From: Aquatica leii
Lineage: Eukaryota > Arthropoda > Insecta > Coleoptera > Lampyridae
Assembly: GCA_035610365.1 (NCBI GenBank)
Contig: CM069433.1
Span: forward strand, 175,352,882 to 175,416,881
Reading direction: 5' to 3'
DNA: 64,000 nt
Shown in pieces: positions 1 to 11,956 of this stretch. The translations under genes were made by a program, and so were the position numbers. Numbering within the stretch: position 1 is the stretch's first letter; each line of letters begins with the position of its first letter. The notes under the pieces are model-generated. The model saw only the letters and a program-made list of their open reading frames with translations, had not been told where the DNA came from and searched no databases.

Positions 1-1275
1 GTCAAATATACTGAAAACCACTCAGAACAAGAAGTTGAAGACTACAAAGGCATAGAAAAGTCCATAATAAAAAATAAAACACACTTTATGATTCTAATGG
101 GCAATTTCAATACGAGACTTGGAAAAAAAATGACAAAATACACATTGGAATGTACGGCCTAGAAGAAAGAAACGACAGAGAACAAATTTTGCAGAAGCAT
201 AGCAGCTATATATAATGAACTCATTTTTCCAGAAGATAGAACATCGAAGATGGACATGGGAAAGTCCGTACGGCAAAACGAGGAATGAGATAGATTTTAT
301 AATTTCTAACAAAAAGCAAATGGTAAAAAGAGTTACAGTGCTCAATAATTATATAAAAAGTAACAGAATGGTACGGGCAAAAATAAATATACACATAGAA
401 CAGGAACGAAAAAAATTAATGCATCAAACAACGCAAAAATAGATATCAAACTATTATCGATTAAAGAACAAGATAACTCCTACAGGAAAATAAACTACGG
501 ACAGTAAGTCCAGAGGAAGAAAATATGGGAACAGTAAGTCAGAACATTAATGAAAGTATACTAGAAGCAGACCAGAAGACACTAGCTAAAAGAAAAAACA
601 GAAGAAAATACAAGTTAAGTGACGATACTAAAGAACTTGTGAAAGAAAGAAAGAAACTCCTGTACAGTACTACAAGAAGTAGAAGAATACATATACCAAG
701 CCAAATGTGCTAGTCTCAACAAGCAAGGACAAGTAAAAGATGTAGACAGAATGATACGATTGGGATTGGCAGGATACGAAAAACTGACTAACAGTATTTT
801 TAAAACTAACATCCCAAAATATTTAAAAACAAAAATTTATGACGAATCTGTACTCCTAATTTTAACATACGGAGCGGAAACCTGGACGTTTACTATGGAA
901 GTAGTGCATAAATAAAGATCCATGCTAGGCCTCACACAAAGAGGCAGATTGAAAAAAAAATATATTAAACAACAAACTAAAGTACGATACATTACAGCTC
1001 GAATCTGTAAATTAAAATAGAGCAGGACACCTCGGTAGACGTCAAAATAAAAGTGGAAGAGAAAAGAGACGGAATGGCGATCTTGAGCAGGAAGAAGAAG
1101 CGTAGGGCGCCCAAAAGCAAAATGGTCGGACGACCTCATGAGAATGACCGGAAAAGCATGGAGGAGAGAAGCCATATATAGAGAAAGTTGGAAATGCAAA
1201 AGGAAGCTTATGTCAAGAATTGGAAAATGGATAGAATATAACACCTGGGATCCAGTCAAGTCAAGCAATTATGAA
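1..1275 (+). pseudogene. Decayed non-LTR retrotransposon (RTE-like), endonuclease plus RT thumb
   Basis: Plus-strand remnant that begins before the window. Near 95-140 the frame gives GNFNTRLGKK, the phosphohydrolase motif of an apurinic-type (EEP) LINE endonuclease. At 215-442 comes the end of that domain (RRWTWESPYGK, then NEIDFII). At 580-715 is the linker before the RT (KYKLSDDTKELVKERKK, then KCASLNKQ). The text then jumps, near 725, to the post-catalytic thumb region (TYGAETWTF at about 868-895) and the tail GRPKAKWSDDLMRM at about 1107-1148. The palm with the YADD box is absent, so an internal deletion has removed the catalytic RT core. Several stops and frameshifts are visible. The wording of the tail matches RTE/endonuclease-reverse-transcriptase LINEs of insects; the exact clade is not certain. 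Not functional. Confidence 0.85.
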
Positions 1276-1694
1276 AAATAGCGCTTGTCCCCATTTGTTG
1301 GTAAAACTGTAAGTAATAGAAATTTAGGATAAATACTTTAAAACGTAACTTAAAATATGGTTTAATGACAATATAATATCTAATTTTTGGAGATAAACAA
1401 TATTTAAAGGCATCCAGGTTGGTTTGTCACAATTTAAAGTAAACTTCTTATTTAGAAAACATATATAAAAGTAGATTATCTACGCTTGTTTTTGTTACGA
1501 ACGTTGATGTACCTTCTTAAAAAATAATTTTGTATAAAAAATGTATAGTTTTGCAATGGTTGGATCACTAACAAAAAAAATTGCATCCAATAGTACAAAT
1601 TAATCACAGTTTTAATTTAGTTTGATGATAAAAGTATAAAAAATGTTTAAATTAAAATCAACAAAATTTGTTTATTCATACAGCGTTGGAAAAC
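1276..1694. other. AT-rich spacer, no gene seen
   Basis: No coding frame, RNA gene or repeat structure recognised. It lies between the LINE tail and the tandem array and probably includes the LINE 3' untranslated remnant. Confidence 0.5.
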
Positions 1695-2775
1695 AAATAA
1701 ATGATCTTTTTAAAATGTTTTTGGAACGCCATCCTGTGGTAAAAATACTACGTATGATAATATAGAAAACTATAAATTAGTATAGAGGGTAGATCATTGA
1801 CTTTTGCTGTCATTAAATCCAATGACAACTTTTCTACCCTCCGTACTAATTTATAGTTTTCTATATTATCATACGTGGTATTTTTACCACAGGATGGCGT
1901 TCCAAAAGCATTTTAAATATGTTGGTAATGTCTACACGACATAAAAGAGTACGGTTGTCTGTCAGTATGGTTGTGGAAACACATCGGTGTATCCTAGCGC
2001 TGACGAGTTCCTAAAGAACGAAACAGCTGTCCGCTAGTTCTGATGTTGTTTTTCACAATTGTTCTGACATTGTTCCTAACCTATTTAATATTTGGGATTT
2101 TGACAGCGTCACTTGTCAATAGATCATTGACTTTCGCTGTCATTAAATCCAATGACAACTTTTCTACCGTACGTACTAATTTATAGTTTTCTATATTATC
2201 ATACGTGGTATTTTTACCACAGGATGGCGTTCCAAAAACATTTTAAATATGTTGGTAATGTCTACACGACATAAAAGAGTACGGTTGTCTGTCAGTATGG
2301 TTGTTGAAACACATCGGTGTATCCTAGCGCTGACGAGTTCCTAAAGAACAAAACAGCAGGCTGTCCGCTAGTTCTGCTGTTGTTTTTCACAATTGTACTG
2401 ACATTGTTCCTAACCTATTTTATAGTTGGGATTTTGACAGCGTCACTTGTCAATAGATCATTGACATTTGCTGTCATTAAATCCAATGACAACTTTTCTA
2501 CCCACCGTACTAATTTATAGTTTTCTATATTATCATACATGGTATTTTTACCACAGGATGGCGTTCCAAAAACATTTTTAATATGTTGGTAATGTCTACA
2601 CGACATAAAAGAGTACGGTTGTCTGTCAGTATGGTTGTTGAAACACATCGGTGTATCCTAACGCTGATGAGTTCCTAAAGAACAAAACAGCTGTCCGCTA
2701 GCTTTTGTTGTCATTAAATCCAATGACAACTTTTCTACCCTCCGGACTAATTTATAGTTTTCTAAATAAATGATC
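1695..2775. repeat. ~330-bp tandem array with an inverted first arm, bounded by a 12-bp direct repeat
   Basis: The phrase AGATCATTGA recurs at 1791, 2121 and 2455, giving unit lengths of 330 and 334 bp. A fourth partial unit runs from about 2701 to 2763. Units are near identical. Segment 1707-1790 is the reverse complement of part of the unit (the stretch ending in GGATGGCGTTCC), so the array opens with a hairpin arm. Each unit also holds a small hairpin, TGTCATT-AAATCC-AATGACA. The whole block is flanked by the same 12-mer, AAATAAATGATC, at 1695-1706 and 2764-2775, which looks like a target-site duplication. Short frames inside it (67 and 77 aa) are by-products of the repeat. It resembles a foldback or Mutator-type non-autonomous element with expanded subterminal repeats; no transposase is present. 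Confidence 0.8.
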
Positions 2776-4047
2776 GTTTCTTTGTTTTTACATTTGTTGC
2801 AACTGTGTAACGTTCACTTTTACGTACCTTGTATTTTGAATCAACTGTTTCGATTAGTTGGTTGGCAACATTGCACTACATTAATCTTATTTTCTTTTAA
2901 TGTAAAATGTTTATACTAGTAACCTCGTGCTCCGTGCTCGACACATTTTTTTCATAATTATTCCAAGCCATCACTCATTAAATGACGAGTTATATATTTC
3001 CATAACTCGTCATTTAACTGAAAAATTTTTCCAGAAAACATCAAAAAATCAATAAAGGTTCGCTAAGGTTTTATTCTATCGATGCAACACTACGTTTGTG
3101 TTTGAATTAATTATGTGTAATATCTGTCGGTGACATTCTGTTTCAGCTTTTAAATATATACGATTACAAGCCAATCTATTAACTGTAAAGACTTCTATTG
3201 TTTTTATAATGATGCGTTGTCGATTAAGTAATTTTCGTATTACATACTTTTTGTTTGCATTGTGGTACAATCTGTTGCCTATACGACGGCTTTTTGCATT
3301 ATTTCAATTGAGCTGTGATTACTTGTTGACGTCTATAAACTATTATTAAAGTATTTTTTTTTCTTGTTAATTGGTTGACTTTCATTTATACTTGAGTACC
3401 GTTATGGACCTTTGTATTTTATGGGATAAGATCGCTGTCTTATTTACTAAACAGACTTTTTTATTAGCGTTATGACGGACATCGCACAAATGTATTTGAG
3501 TTTATTTGAATTTATTATCGTTGTCGTAAATTCAGATTGCATTTCAATTAGTTAGTTCCGTTGGTCATAAATATTTCACTTCACTAGTATAAATTTAGAT
3601 TGTAATTCAATATTTCTTTAATTCCAAACAACTTCTGTTTGTGTTAGAGCCATCAAGATAATCATTTGCTTTGATGAGTATGTTCTTTTCTTTTTTCCGT
3701 GAGATTTTTCTGCATTTTCGTTTTTTTTTACTTTGTTTCTTGGATATCTTTTTTAGAACATGGTACGTCATGGTTTTATGTGTTTGGTGGGAAACCAAAC
3801 TTTAAAATAAAAGATAATTTGTTTTTGAACGGGAGTTTTAAATCAAAATCAAAATAAAAAATGTGATAGTACTGCACGTCTTTGTTAAAGAAGCAAGTTA
3901 AGTGATTTTGTTGTATAATGTGTTTGTGAAACTTTGAAATTTAGAAGTTTAGTTTCGATTCGCTATATTAATGTATTTACCAGTTTTTCAAATACAAATC
4001 AACTGTTTTCGTGTTATTATGTTGTAAACATTTAGTTTTTTACATAC
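2776..4047. other. AT-rich non-coding stretch
   Basis: Apart from the perfect hairpin at 2978-3017 I see nothing. The 60-64 residue minus-strand frames here show no family resemblance and have no splice or start context worth reporting. Confidence 0.5.
2978..3017. repeat. Perfect 16-bp inverted repeat, 8-nt loop
   Basis: Arms TTAAATGACGAGTTAT (2978-2993) and its exact reverse complement (3002-3017) enclose ATATTTCC. It is an isolated hairpin; no flanking transposon ends were found. Confidence 0.8.
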
Positions 4048-4121
4048 CTAATTTTTCTTGGCTTTTGAAGCGAATTCTTCAGCTATCGCACCAACTCTCT
4101 GAACTACGTCGGCTACCTTGC
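4048..4121 (-). CDS. Candidate terminal exon, amphipathic C-terminus (unrecognised)
   Basis: On the minus strand a 3' splice-like site (CTATAG, 4127-4122) is followed by 74 nt that read KVADVVQRVGAIAEEF-ASKAKKN and a stop at 4050-4048. The stretch is visibly richer in G and C than its surroundings and reads as an alternating hydrophobic/charged helix, which is why I list it. The acceptor has a poor pyrimidine tract and I found no upstream exon, so it could be a fragment of an unrecognised mobile element or chance. No function is assigned. Confidence 0.25.
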
Positions 4122-4548
4122 CTATAGACGCTTTTTAAGCACCGCAATTAAAATTGTTTTGCTAATAATTGCAAAAAGGTTTCTACTAAAAACATAAGTT
4201 TGTGGGTTAACGCCTATTACGATATGTATCGACAATTCCGTTTTGTGCTTTGTGTAAATGCACATTTTGTAATTTACGATTAAAGACAATTAACCAGTAT
4301 TTAGAGTAAAATTTGAAAATTTCAAGTTACGATCGGATGTACCTTCGGCAAAACTAACGTAATTAAAAAGCAAGTTTTGTTATTTATTTAACTTTAATTA
4401 ACTACATAAAGACATTTTGGCGTCAAAGGTTTTTGCATTTTCTGTAATTTAGATATCTTATTAAATTTTGTCAATCAAATATAAATTAATAATTTTTTTG
4501 TGTTTTTCTTTAAATTTAAAGCTTTTAATCAATTAATTTGTTCGCGAG

Positions 4549-4960
4549 TCAGTTTTGTTTTTAAGATTTAGTGATTTTACACATTGAAAGGTAAGTCCTA
4601 ATAGTGTGTACACCACACGGCGTATTTCTTTGGTCGACATAGACTAGAGGTCTTTTGTTACGCTGTTTCGACTTTGTTTGGCTTCTTTTATCAAATTTTA
4701 ACTTTTGATTTTACGTTTTAAGGTTTGTAAAGTTACGAATTTCTATTTTTGAATTAACTCACAGCATCTTTACTTAGCACCGAGCAATAAAATTGATTAT
4801 GTTACATTAATTTCAGGCATTTCTTTATTAACATCTTTCGCACAACACCTTTTTACATAGTTTTTAGAAATGGATTCAACAGCCTACTTAGATAATACAA
4901 TGATAAAGATTAAGAGATCTTTTATTCAATGCTTGTATATGTTGCGATATAATTGAATAA
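4549..4960 (+). promoter_or_regulatory. Candidate untranslated first exon and second exon with ATG (weak)
   Basis: On the plus strand a TCAGT initiator-like string near 4549 precedes a good donor (AAAG/GTAAGTCC, intron from about 4590). An acceptor, ATTTCAG, ends at about 4816. The next ATG at 4870 opens MDSTAYLDNT and runs only 28 codons to a stop. The arrangement resembles the 5' end of an insect gene or of a transposon transcript; the piggyBac relic lies 0.9 kb downstream. No downstream exon was found. This is inference from splice-like motifs only. Confidence 0.15.
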
Positions 4961-5816
4961 TCATGAATTAAATAATTCTCATATTTAAAATCACACGTAA
5001 TGTGTTTCTAATATTTCACTTCATGTTATCGTCTAGGTTTTAATATAAATAATAATTATGGTTTAACAAAAATTTATTGTAAAATGTAACTAGTAATTTA
5101 GCATTAACTCATTTAACGCTTGTGTCTGCTCATAAAACTTATTAACATCTTTTAAACTTTTCATTTACTGCGTCAGATTGATTGAAGTACGAAGAAAAAT
5201 ACATTCACTTTTCCAGAGAAAGTTAATTTAGAGTTTGTATTTGAACCTAAAAACTGTTTTTAAAGTTCTTCATCAAAGACAAATAATTTCTGCCAAAAAC
5301 GTAGGCCGAAATTTGTAATAATGATTGTAGCGCAAAGAAATTATAACATAAAAGAACTTTAATGAATCGGACACAAAGGGACACGATAATGCTAAGTTAA
5401 TGAACGCCATTAGAAATAGTATAACTTGAAATGGTAAGAACGGATGTGAAAGAGCCACCAGTCTAATATAGACTTTAATTAAAATCTCGAAATTCTTCCT
5501 TATCGTCATTTTCCTTACTTTGTGGACATCTAAATCTTACAAATAAATATTAAATGCGAAGTATTATATTGTATTCTTTAATCCAAATTAATGTATATTT
5601 TTGTTTAATATTTTTATTTTGATTAAAATTTTATTACTGTCGCAACGCCCGAAGCTAAAGACAATACTAAATTAAAACACAAAAAAATGGATGGTATTAT
5701 TTGTTGCAATATATATTTGTCTTATAGATTTTTTTAAATATATTTTACAGCATTCATTTGTTATGACTAGAATTCAGTAATACTGATTTTATAAAAAAAA
5801 ACTTGTTTCTAATAAA

Positions 5817-7040
5817 ATGAAAACAAGATTGAAAAGACAAAAATGTTTATTATTATTATTTACTATAATTACTAATGAAGCTATAAATGTTTATGATGGA
5901 AACGAGTTTGACGATTCTGGAATAAAGCAAGAAAAGATGTCTAGTAGAAAAAAAAAATTTAAAGAACATGAGAGGTCTGAAATTTCGTCAAACTTTTGAT
6001 GTTGATAGAAAATGAAAAAAAAATAGAGATTGAGCAAAATGTACCAGCCTATACGTTCCGTGGAAGAGCATTTTCATCATTGTGACACTCGAATTTCTTA
6101 TTTTCCAAACATGCTAGTATCAACTACAATAGATGATATCTTATATCACAGTAATTTTTACGCCACTTAAAGTGGCAAATCGCTAAAACTAAGACGTGAA
6201 GAATTGTTAGCATTTATTAGGTTAATTTTTATGGATTACCATAAACTTCCAAGATAAACACTATTGGTCGTCGGCTTAAGATCTACAAGTTTTTTCTGAA
6301 AGCAAAACAATGACAAGAAATAGATTTCAGCAAATATTATTGTTTTCTCATCTCAACAACAATACACTAATTTCTGAAGATAATAAAAACAGAATATTCA
6401 AACTTTGTTTGTAACAGCTGTTAACAAACAGTTCGAAAATCTGTATCATGGATCTAGAGAACTAGCGGTTGACGAGAGCATGATTCTATGCAAAAGAAGA
6501 ACTACGCTGAAACACTACAACCCAATGAAGCTAATAAAAAACGGATACATCACACAGTTTTAAGTTTACCAAGGTAAAGATGAACTTTCTGAATAGACAT
6601 TTAGTAGTTATGTATTGGAAAACATGTTGTTTTGTTCCTGGCCAAAAATTATTGGCATCAAAATAGAATAGTTTAGTTTGACATTTTGCATGTGGTACTA
6701 TTCGAAGAAATCGTCAGTAATTGCCAAAAATGTGATGAAGGATAAATCTATACAAAAAAGCATTATCTACACTCAGATGTCTCAAATGCTAAAGACTCAG
6801 AGTTGTCCGCGATATAATTCACCAGAATTCAGTCGAACAAATTCCATCTGATAAGGTGCAGTAAAGCGTAGAAGATATAATCACAGTATACCAAATGATG
6901 TTAAATTAGAAAACAAAAGTACTCATTACCCAACTTTTGTTCAATCAAGAGGCGATGTGAAGAATGTCCTTCTGAAGCAATTGAGTGTAGAACACACTCC
7001 AAGTGTTTTTTGTGTGGCGTGTTTCTATGAATTTTTTGCT
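5817..7040 (+). pseudogene. piggyBac-family transposase, broken
   Basis: The first open piece (5817-5996, 60 aa) has the acidic N-terminal character usual for the family. Downstream, in shifting frames, come LRREELLAFIRLIFMDYHKL (about 6190-6250), an HYW..DLQVFS stretch with MTRNRFQQILLFSH (about 6309-6350), and NKQFENLYHGSRELAVDESM (about 6426-6485) followed by the KHYNPMKLIKNGYI box. This order matches piggyBac DDD transposases, where the VDESM aspartate is catalytic. A Cys-rich end (ECRTHS..VFCVACFYEFF-like, about 6975-7035) fits the C-terminal zinc-binding region. At least four frameshifts or stops are present, so it is dead. No TTAA-flanked terminal repeats were identified. Confidence 0.85.
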
Positions 7041-7446
7041 TCAATATCTCAACGTTTAACTTCTGAAATTTTATTTGTTTTAGAAATAGGTTTAAATTTT
7101 TAGGTTTGTTTTGTTCATTTTAAGGTTTTCATTTTCACAATATTATAATTCTTTGAGAACATATTAGCTCTCCTCATCAACGCTACAGCTTAAAAAATCT
7201 AAAATAATATGTAGGAGCTAGCTTAACACTTGTGAATGAATATATACCAATTATTAAGATTGTTTCAAAAGATAAATCGGGACACAAAGCGCTGAATACA
7301 AAGAAATATAATAAACAATACAAATGTTTAGATTATAACTAATAACTAAAACGTTTATGGTCTTACTAGTACTCAATTAAAATATGATGGTAAATTTATT
7401 ATATGTTAGAGAGACAAAAAACACTATTTTCTGTATTTTTTAAGGC
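7041..7446. other. AT-rich spacer
   Basis: Nothing recognised; probably holds the 3' flank of the piggyBac relic. Confidence 0.4.
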
Positions 7447-8776
7447 GTCGTGTTACGTGCATAAATTTAAATAATGCATTACCCTGTATATTGGTTTAAT
7501 TAAAAATTACTTTTCTATTTCTCGACGCCATCTATCGGGTTCGTTGGTCTCTTCGTATTGAGTAGACGATATCCGGTGAGATACCGGCATTTTGACTTTA
7601 ACATCGTTCATGTTATAACCTATGTCCGCGTGAATTAAAAATCGTTTTCTCACAACATCTACGTGTTGGGACACGATGGGTAATAGAAGTCTTCTTAATT
7701 AACTAATTTAATCCACGCAGGGTAAGTGGCTTTTGTTCTTTCTTTGATTAAAGGTAATTTTTATGTTTTTTCGTTAGCGCCATGTGCTACCTCCTAAATA
7801 GGGGTATTCTTGTCGTAATTTAAAATCTACAACAGAAAATTATAATCGGAAGCTGTAGAGCTAAGAACGCTGCGATACAAGTGCAGAATTTCGATGCGGA
7901 GGCAATTAATACCATTAATGAATATCACCTTGTTCGGAAGATCCTAAGTACCGCATACGATTGAATTCTCTTCGGAGGCAATAAATTAATACCATCGTAG
8001 ACGAAAATATAGTGTAACAGTATACGATAAGTGTCGGTTCGATTACTTTCCTTTAAATGTTTCTTTTACTTGTAGTTTGCGAGTCGCCAGGTAGACACGA
8101 TTATTTTCAGGAAGTTTAATTACAGGAAGCCAGTAGGAAAACGTTTTCTGAATGTAACCCTGAATTTGGTAAGTCACTTTTTACTTAATTATTCGTTGTC
8201 GCTACGGTGATACTCACGACGAACTAGATTTACTGATCGTACGTTCTAATTGATTTGTTGCTTGTTATTGTTACTCAATTAGTTTGAGTGGATGACTTAT
8301 CGCTTGCTGATTATATCAACGGTCAATTGTCATTATTGGTGTAATTTACGTATGAAGATTTATATATGTTCTGGTGGTTACACTTTTGTTTTACGTGTAA
8401 TGTAAGTTGCCGATACTTCTGATATTCTAGTACCTGCTTATATTTGTACTCGGACTAAAATTATTCTTTGTCATGCTATCCAATTGTTATCGATTCAAAT
8501 TTTAATCTATTTATCCTTATAGAGTAATTAAAGTGCAATTGTTGTTAACGATTTAGTTTCTTTTTTTCGTTTCTTCCAGCCTACGAACCTTAACAATTTT
8601 GTACAAGCTTTGAGCCTCCTGTGCTGATCTAGCAGGAGCTATTTCTGCAAAGAACAAAAGATCTGGCGCCCTTTAAAATAAAGTCTCTTGAACCTCCCCT
8701 CTCTCCGACAGGTATGGTTTCGATCCTACGAGTTGGCCGTGCAGGTTCGTAAAATACTAGAAGCTTGTAACAGTCG
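7447..8776. mobile_element. Solo LTR (Gypsy-type), copy 1, with 4-bp target duplication GTCG
   Basis: The element runs 7451-8772 (1322 bp). It starts TGTTAC and ends GTAACA, a 6-bp perfect inverted terminus of LTR type, and is flanked on both sides by GTCG (7447-7450 and 8773-8776). The same sequence, diverged, forms the solo LTR at 37530-40158. A polyadenylation-type AATAAA lies about 90 bp before the 3' end. No primer-binding site, polypurine tract or coding sequence is attached, so this is what remains after LTR-LTR recombination. A 4-bp duplication points to Gypsy rather than BEL or Copia, which usually give 5 bp. Confidence 0.85.
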
Positions 8777-8949
8777 TTTCGTAGATCTCAAGTGTCTATT
8801 GAAAGAAAACAACACAAGTAGATAGAAAATAATACTATTAAACTGATCGAGTAGTAGAATGGATTGCAAACAACTTTATCATAAAATAAAATGCTAATAA
8901 ATAACGAAAAAGAACACTTAATGTAAATTATTTGATATATTATTTAGTT

Positions 8950-9262
8950 ATTTGGCAAACATAATGTTATATATAAACTTGATTGTATTGATTGTACAAA
9001 ATGTTATATTGACCAAACAAAACAGTAAGATTGAAAAAACAAAAAACAGAATCTGCGTTTACTCTGCACCATATAAATATGGATCACAATATTGATTTTA
9101 ACAACTTTACGATATTATATGTTGAACCCAAATTTAATAAAGATTAAATCAAACCGATGATTTTCATTCCAAAGCATCAAAATAATGTGAGTTTTAATAC
9201 TGATACAAATAATATTAGTACAGCGTATAACAATATTCCAAACTTTCTTGACTTAGTGATTC
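8950..9262 (+). pseudogene. Penelope-like element fragment, GIY-YIG domain
   Basis: In shifting frames the plus strand reads YKLDCIDCTKCYIDQTKQ (about 8973-9027), then SAFTLHHINMDHNIDFNNF, and a tail FIPKHQNNVSFNTDTNN ending STAYNNIPNFLD near 9262. The first phrase corresponds to the Y-x-(I/L)-x-C...YIGQT core of the GIY-YIG nuclease carried at the C-terminus of Penelope-like elements. The upstream RT is missing. It differs from the longer Penelope copy at 46-48 kb, so it represents a second subfamily. Confidence 0.6.
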
Positions 9263-11055
9263 AAGTATTGAGTTATCTACACAGTCCTAATATTTTTGTT
9301 TCGCACGATCCCAGTTTGTAATGTTAGTGTTTGAGTTCATAATTTTGTTTTGTTGTGTAACACTTTACTTGTCTTTTGTTTTTCGTAAGTAATTTTCTTG
9401 TAACTATGAACTAGTTTTTCTAGTCTTTACTTAAGCTTTATTACGTGCAATACCTGGAAAAATGAAAGTTGCCTGAAAAACGAGGTTTTGCCGGTGCTCA
9501 GTAAAGATGGGTGTGGATTATACTCAAACGCCGTGACTGCTTGGAAAAATTCGAAAGAAAACAAAAACAAAAGTCAAAATCAAAAAGGAGCCAAAAATGA
9601 GTTTCTGGACATTGCCAAACAAAAAAGCCGCTCATGATAAACACACTCTGAGCGGAACTTAACTTAAATAGAGTGTCTTCTACTAAAATTATATATAATT
9701 CACATAACGGCAGGCCGACGGTTAGAATTTGACTATTTAACATTTATTTTACTATACAACACTTAAAAACAAAAAAAACAATAAAAACAAATAATTTAAA
9801 GTTAATTGATTAAGCGCAAACAAAAAAAAAAGAATTAAATTGAAAAAAAAACTAACTTAATTGCATTAGAAATCCCACGGCTGTGTTTGCATTAATGGTA
9901 ATGAAATAAATACAAAGCAAAATAAAATAAATTTATAATTTTATAAACTTTTAAGACACTGTGTTCGCGTAATTAAGTTCCCCAAATTGGTTTAGTCAAA
10001 ATAAATACCTTAAATTTTTGTAGTAGATTTAGGAAGAGCCATCTAGTTGAGTAGGTTGCCAGGTGTTGTCGGGAAGAAATACTGAAGGGTACCCTTAACA
10101 CACATTCTACATTCCGTAAAAATAAGATTCGAAAATACGTATACTTTTTAAAAGCTGTAAATTTTACGAACAAGAATAAACCACCAACTGAACTAAAAAT
10201 TCTCTGTTTTCTGCATCACTTCCGCGGAGACCTCTGTTTCTTAAGGGTTGAATTAACCCTAAACCTGGACTACATTCCGATATGTTTTAATGATTTGTAA
10301 GCTCGCAAACCTCTTGTCCCCAAAACCAAAAACACCTACACTTATGAACTCGATGCGCGACCTCTTCCATAAAGAGCTGTGACCGAAATCTTTGTGAAAG
10401 AAAACAGTAGAACTAAGACGTGGAAAGAAGATGCAAACAGATTTAATTAAGACGTAAAAGTTTAATTATACTGATAAAGATCAACTTGTTGAAACCGAAT
10501 AAGAAAACTGTCTATCGGAAGTAATAAATCATAAAGTTCAACATGACTCAAGTCCAACGTACTAAGAACGTAGTTAATACAATGAACTTTTAAACAAACT
10601 TAAGATGCCAAACGTAAATACAGAATACGGATGTTTAAACAGCGTGATAATTTCGAATTAATTGAATACAAAACTTACTTACAAATTTGATCGATAAAGA
10701 TGAATTTAAAAACGTGAACTAACTTCAATAAATTAACGTGAAATTACTCACAAAAAAAGTTTTCAAAACAATTAAAAGCAAGTTAAATACCGGGTCTTTC
10801 ACAAAAAATTATTACAAAATTAAACGACCGTTATAACTTCTTAAATTTCAAGTGATTAAGTTTAAAAAAAAATATTTGTTGTTTAATAATAACACTCGCA
10901 ATAAATTTAGTTGGTTTCAGTAGAAACACATTCTAAATTGTTGTTTTGCTTTATTGTAAGCATTCTATAAACAACATGTTAGCCATAGTTAATAAGCAAA
11001 TATAAAACAAAAATTGATAACGTTTGTAATTTTATTTGTTCAGCATCCTGTATAT
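9263..11055. other. AT-rich non-coding stretch
   Basis: No gene recognised. The minus-strand frames at 9498-9743 and 9973-10173 do not resemble a known family. Confidence 0.5.
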
Positions 11056-11323
11056 CTACAATTATTTGTGCTATAGAGATCGCTGTATGTTTGTAGTTAG
11101 ATTTAATAAGCGCGAAATTTGAAAACGTATAGATTAATAAAAGTTATAGTAATATATTGGTATGATTGTGGAAACATATCAGCACTAGTGTAACTAACGT
11201 ACACTGATTCTTTCTATTATATTTATTTGGAATTTTAATCATCTTCTTCAATACATTTTCAAATTTTGCAGTTATTAAATCCAACTACGAACATAGCGAT
11301 CTATAGCACAGATAATTGTATAA
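11056..11323. repeat. MITE-like inverted repeat, ~55-bp arms
   Basis: Arm 11056-11111 (contains TTTGTGCTATAGAGATCGCT) is the imperfect reverse complement of 11269-11323 (contains AGCGATCTATAGCACAGATA). About 157 bp lies between the arms. The spacer includes a phrase (GGTATGATTGTGGAAACA, about 11158) that resembles part of the 1.8-2.7 kb array (AGTATGGTTGTGGAAACA), so the two may be distant relatives. No target duplication was established. Confidence 0.65.
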
Positions 11324-11661
11324 ACTACGAGATGACTTTGATCATAACTCTTAAATCTTGTATATTTTTTAATAAGGCATTAAGTTGGCAATATCGCATA
11401 AAATATACGAGTTGCCATTTCTGATTCGTACGTGACGATAGTAACAGCGTGGTGTCCAACGATATCCAAATTATCCTAAAGCATTGCATAATTGTATTAC
11501 TATTAATTTGTAGATGTATTCTGTAATTGGATGCTTGTTGGTGTAAGTGCCTTTTATTTTCAAATAGAAATTTATTTCTGTCGAATTGTAGCATTTTCCT
11601 ATTCTTTTCTGGCCTTTTCGTTTGTGTATTGTTGTGAAAAAGCACTTGTAATTAAACTCTC

Positions 11662-11845
11662 TGTAGTAGATTGCAAGTTAGGACGCCACTGTAATTTAGA
11701 CTTAAGTTAGGACGCCTATGGTAAAAAGTTAGTTGACAAAATGTAATGGCAATATAACTCATGTAGCTGTTCCATGCTTAATAAAATATTTAATATCTCA
11801 CTTATCATCATTGACATTCCTTCGAATTACACTCGATACACCACA
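11662..11845 (+). repeat. 5' LTR of the Gypsy element
   Basis: TGTAGTAG...ACCACA, 184 bp. Contains AATAAA (about 11780) as a polyadenylation signal and a short internal repeat, AAGTTAGGACGCC, present twice. No clear TATA box is visible. Confidence 0.95.
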
Positions 11846-11848
11846 ATT

Positions 11849-11866
11849 TGGCGACGAGGATTTGAA
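11849..11866 (+). promoter_or_regulatory. Primer-binding site
   Basis: TGGCGACGAGGATTTGAA begins three bases after the 5' LTR. The leading TGG matches the CCA end of a tRNA. I cannot name the tRNA without a search. Confidence 0.7.
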
Positions 11867-11956
11867 GAAGGTGTTATAAGTCCGTATATTTTTTTAAAAT
11901 TTGAATCAAAACACAAAAAGGGCAAACCACGTTTTTTTGGTTAAGAAGGAAGAAAA

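Noticed and set aside
837..1268. 143-residue minus-strand open frame
   Set aside because: Antisense of the LINE thumb region, which gives recognisable RT text on the plus strand.
1791..2763. CRISPR-like array
   Set aside because: Units are contiguous and ~330 bp with no unique spacers; the context is eukaryotic. The 79-bp repeat at 21.4 kb fails for the same reason.
9498..9743. 81-residue minus-strand frame with aromatic-rich text
   Set aside because: Low-complexity, no family resemblance, no splice or promoter context.
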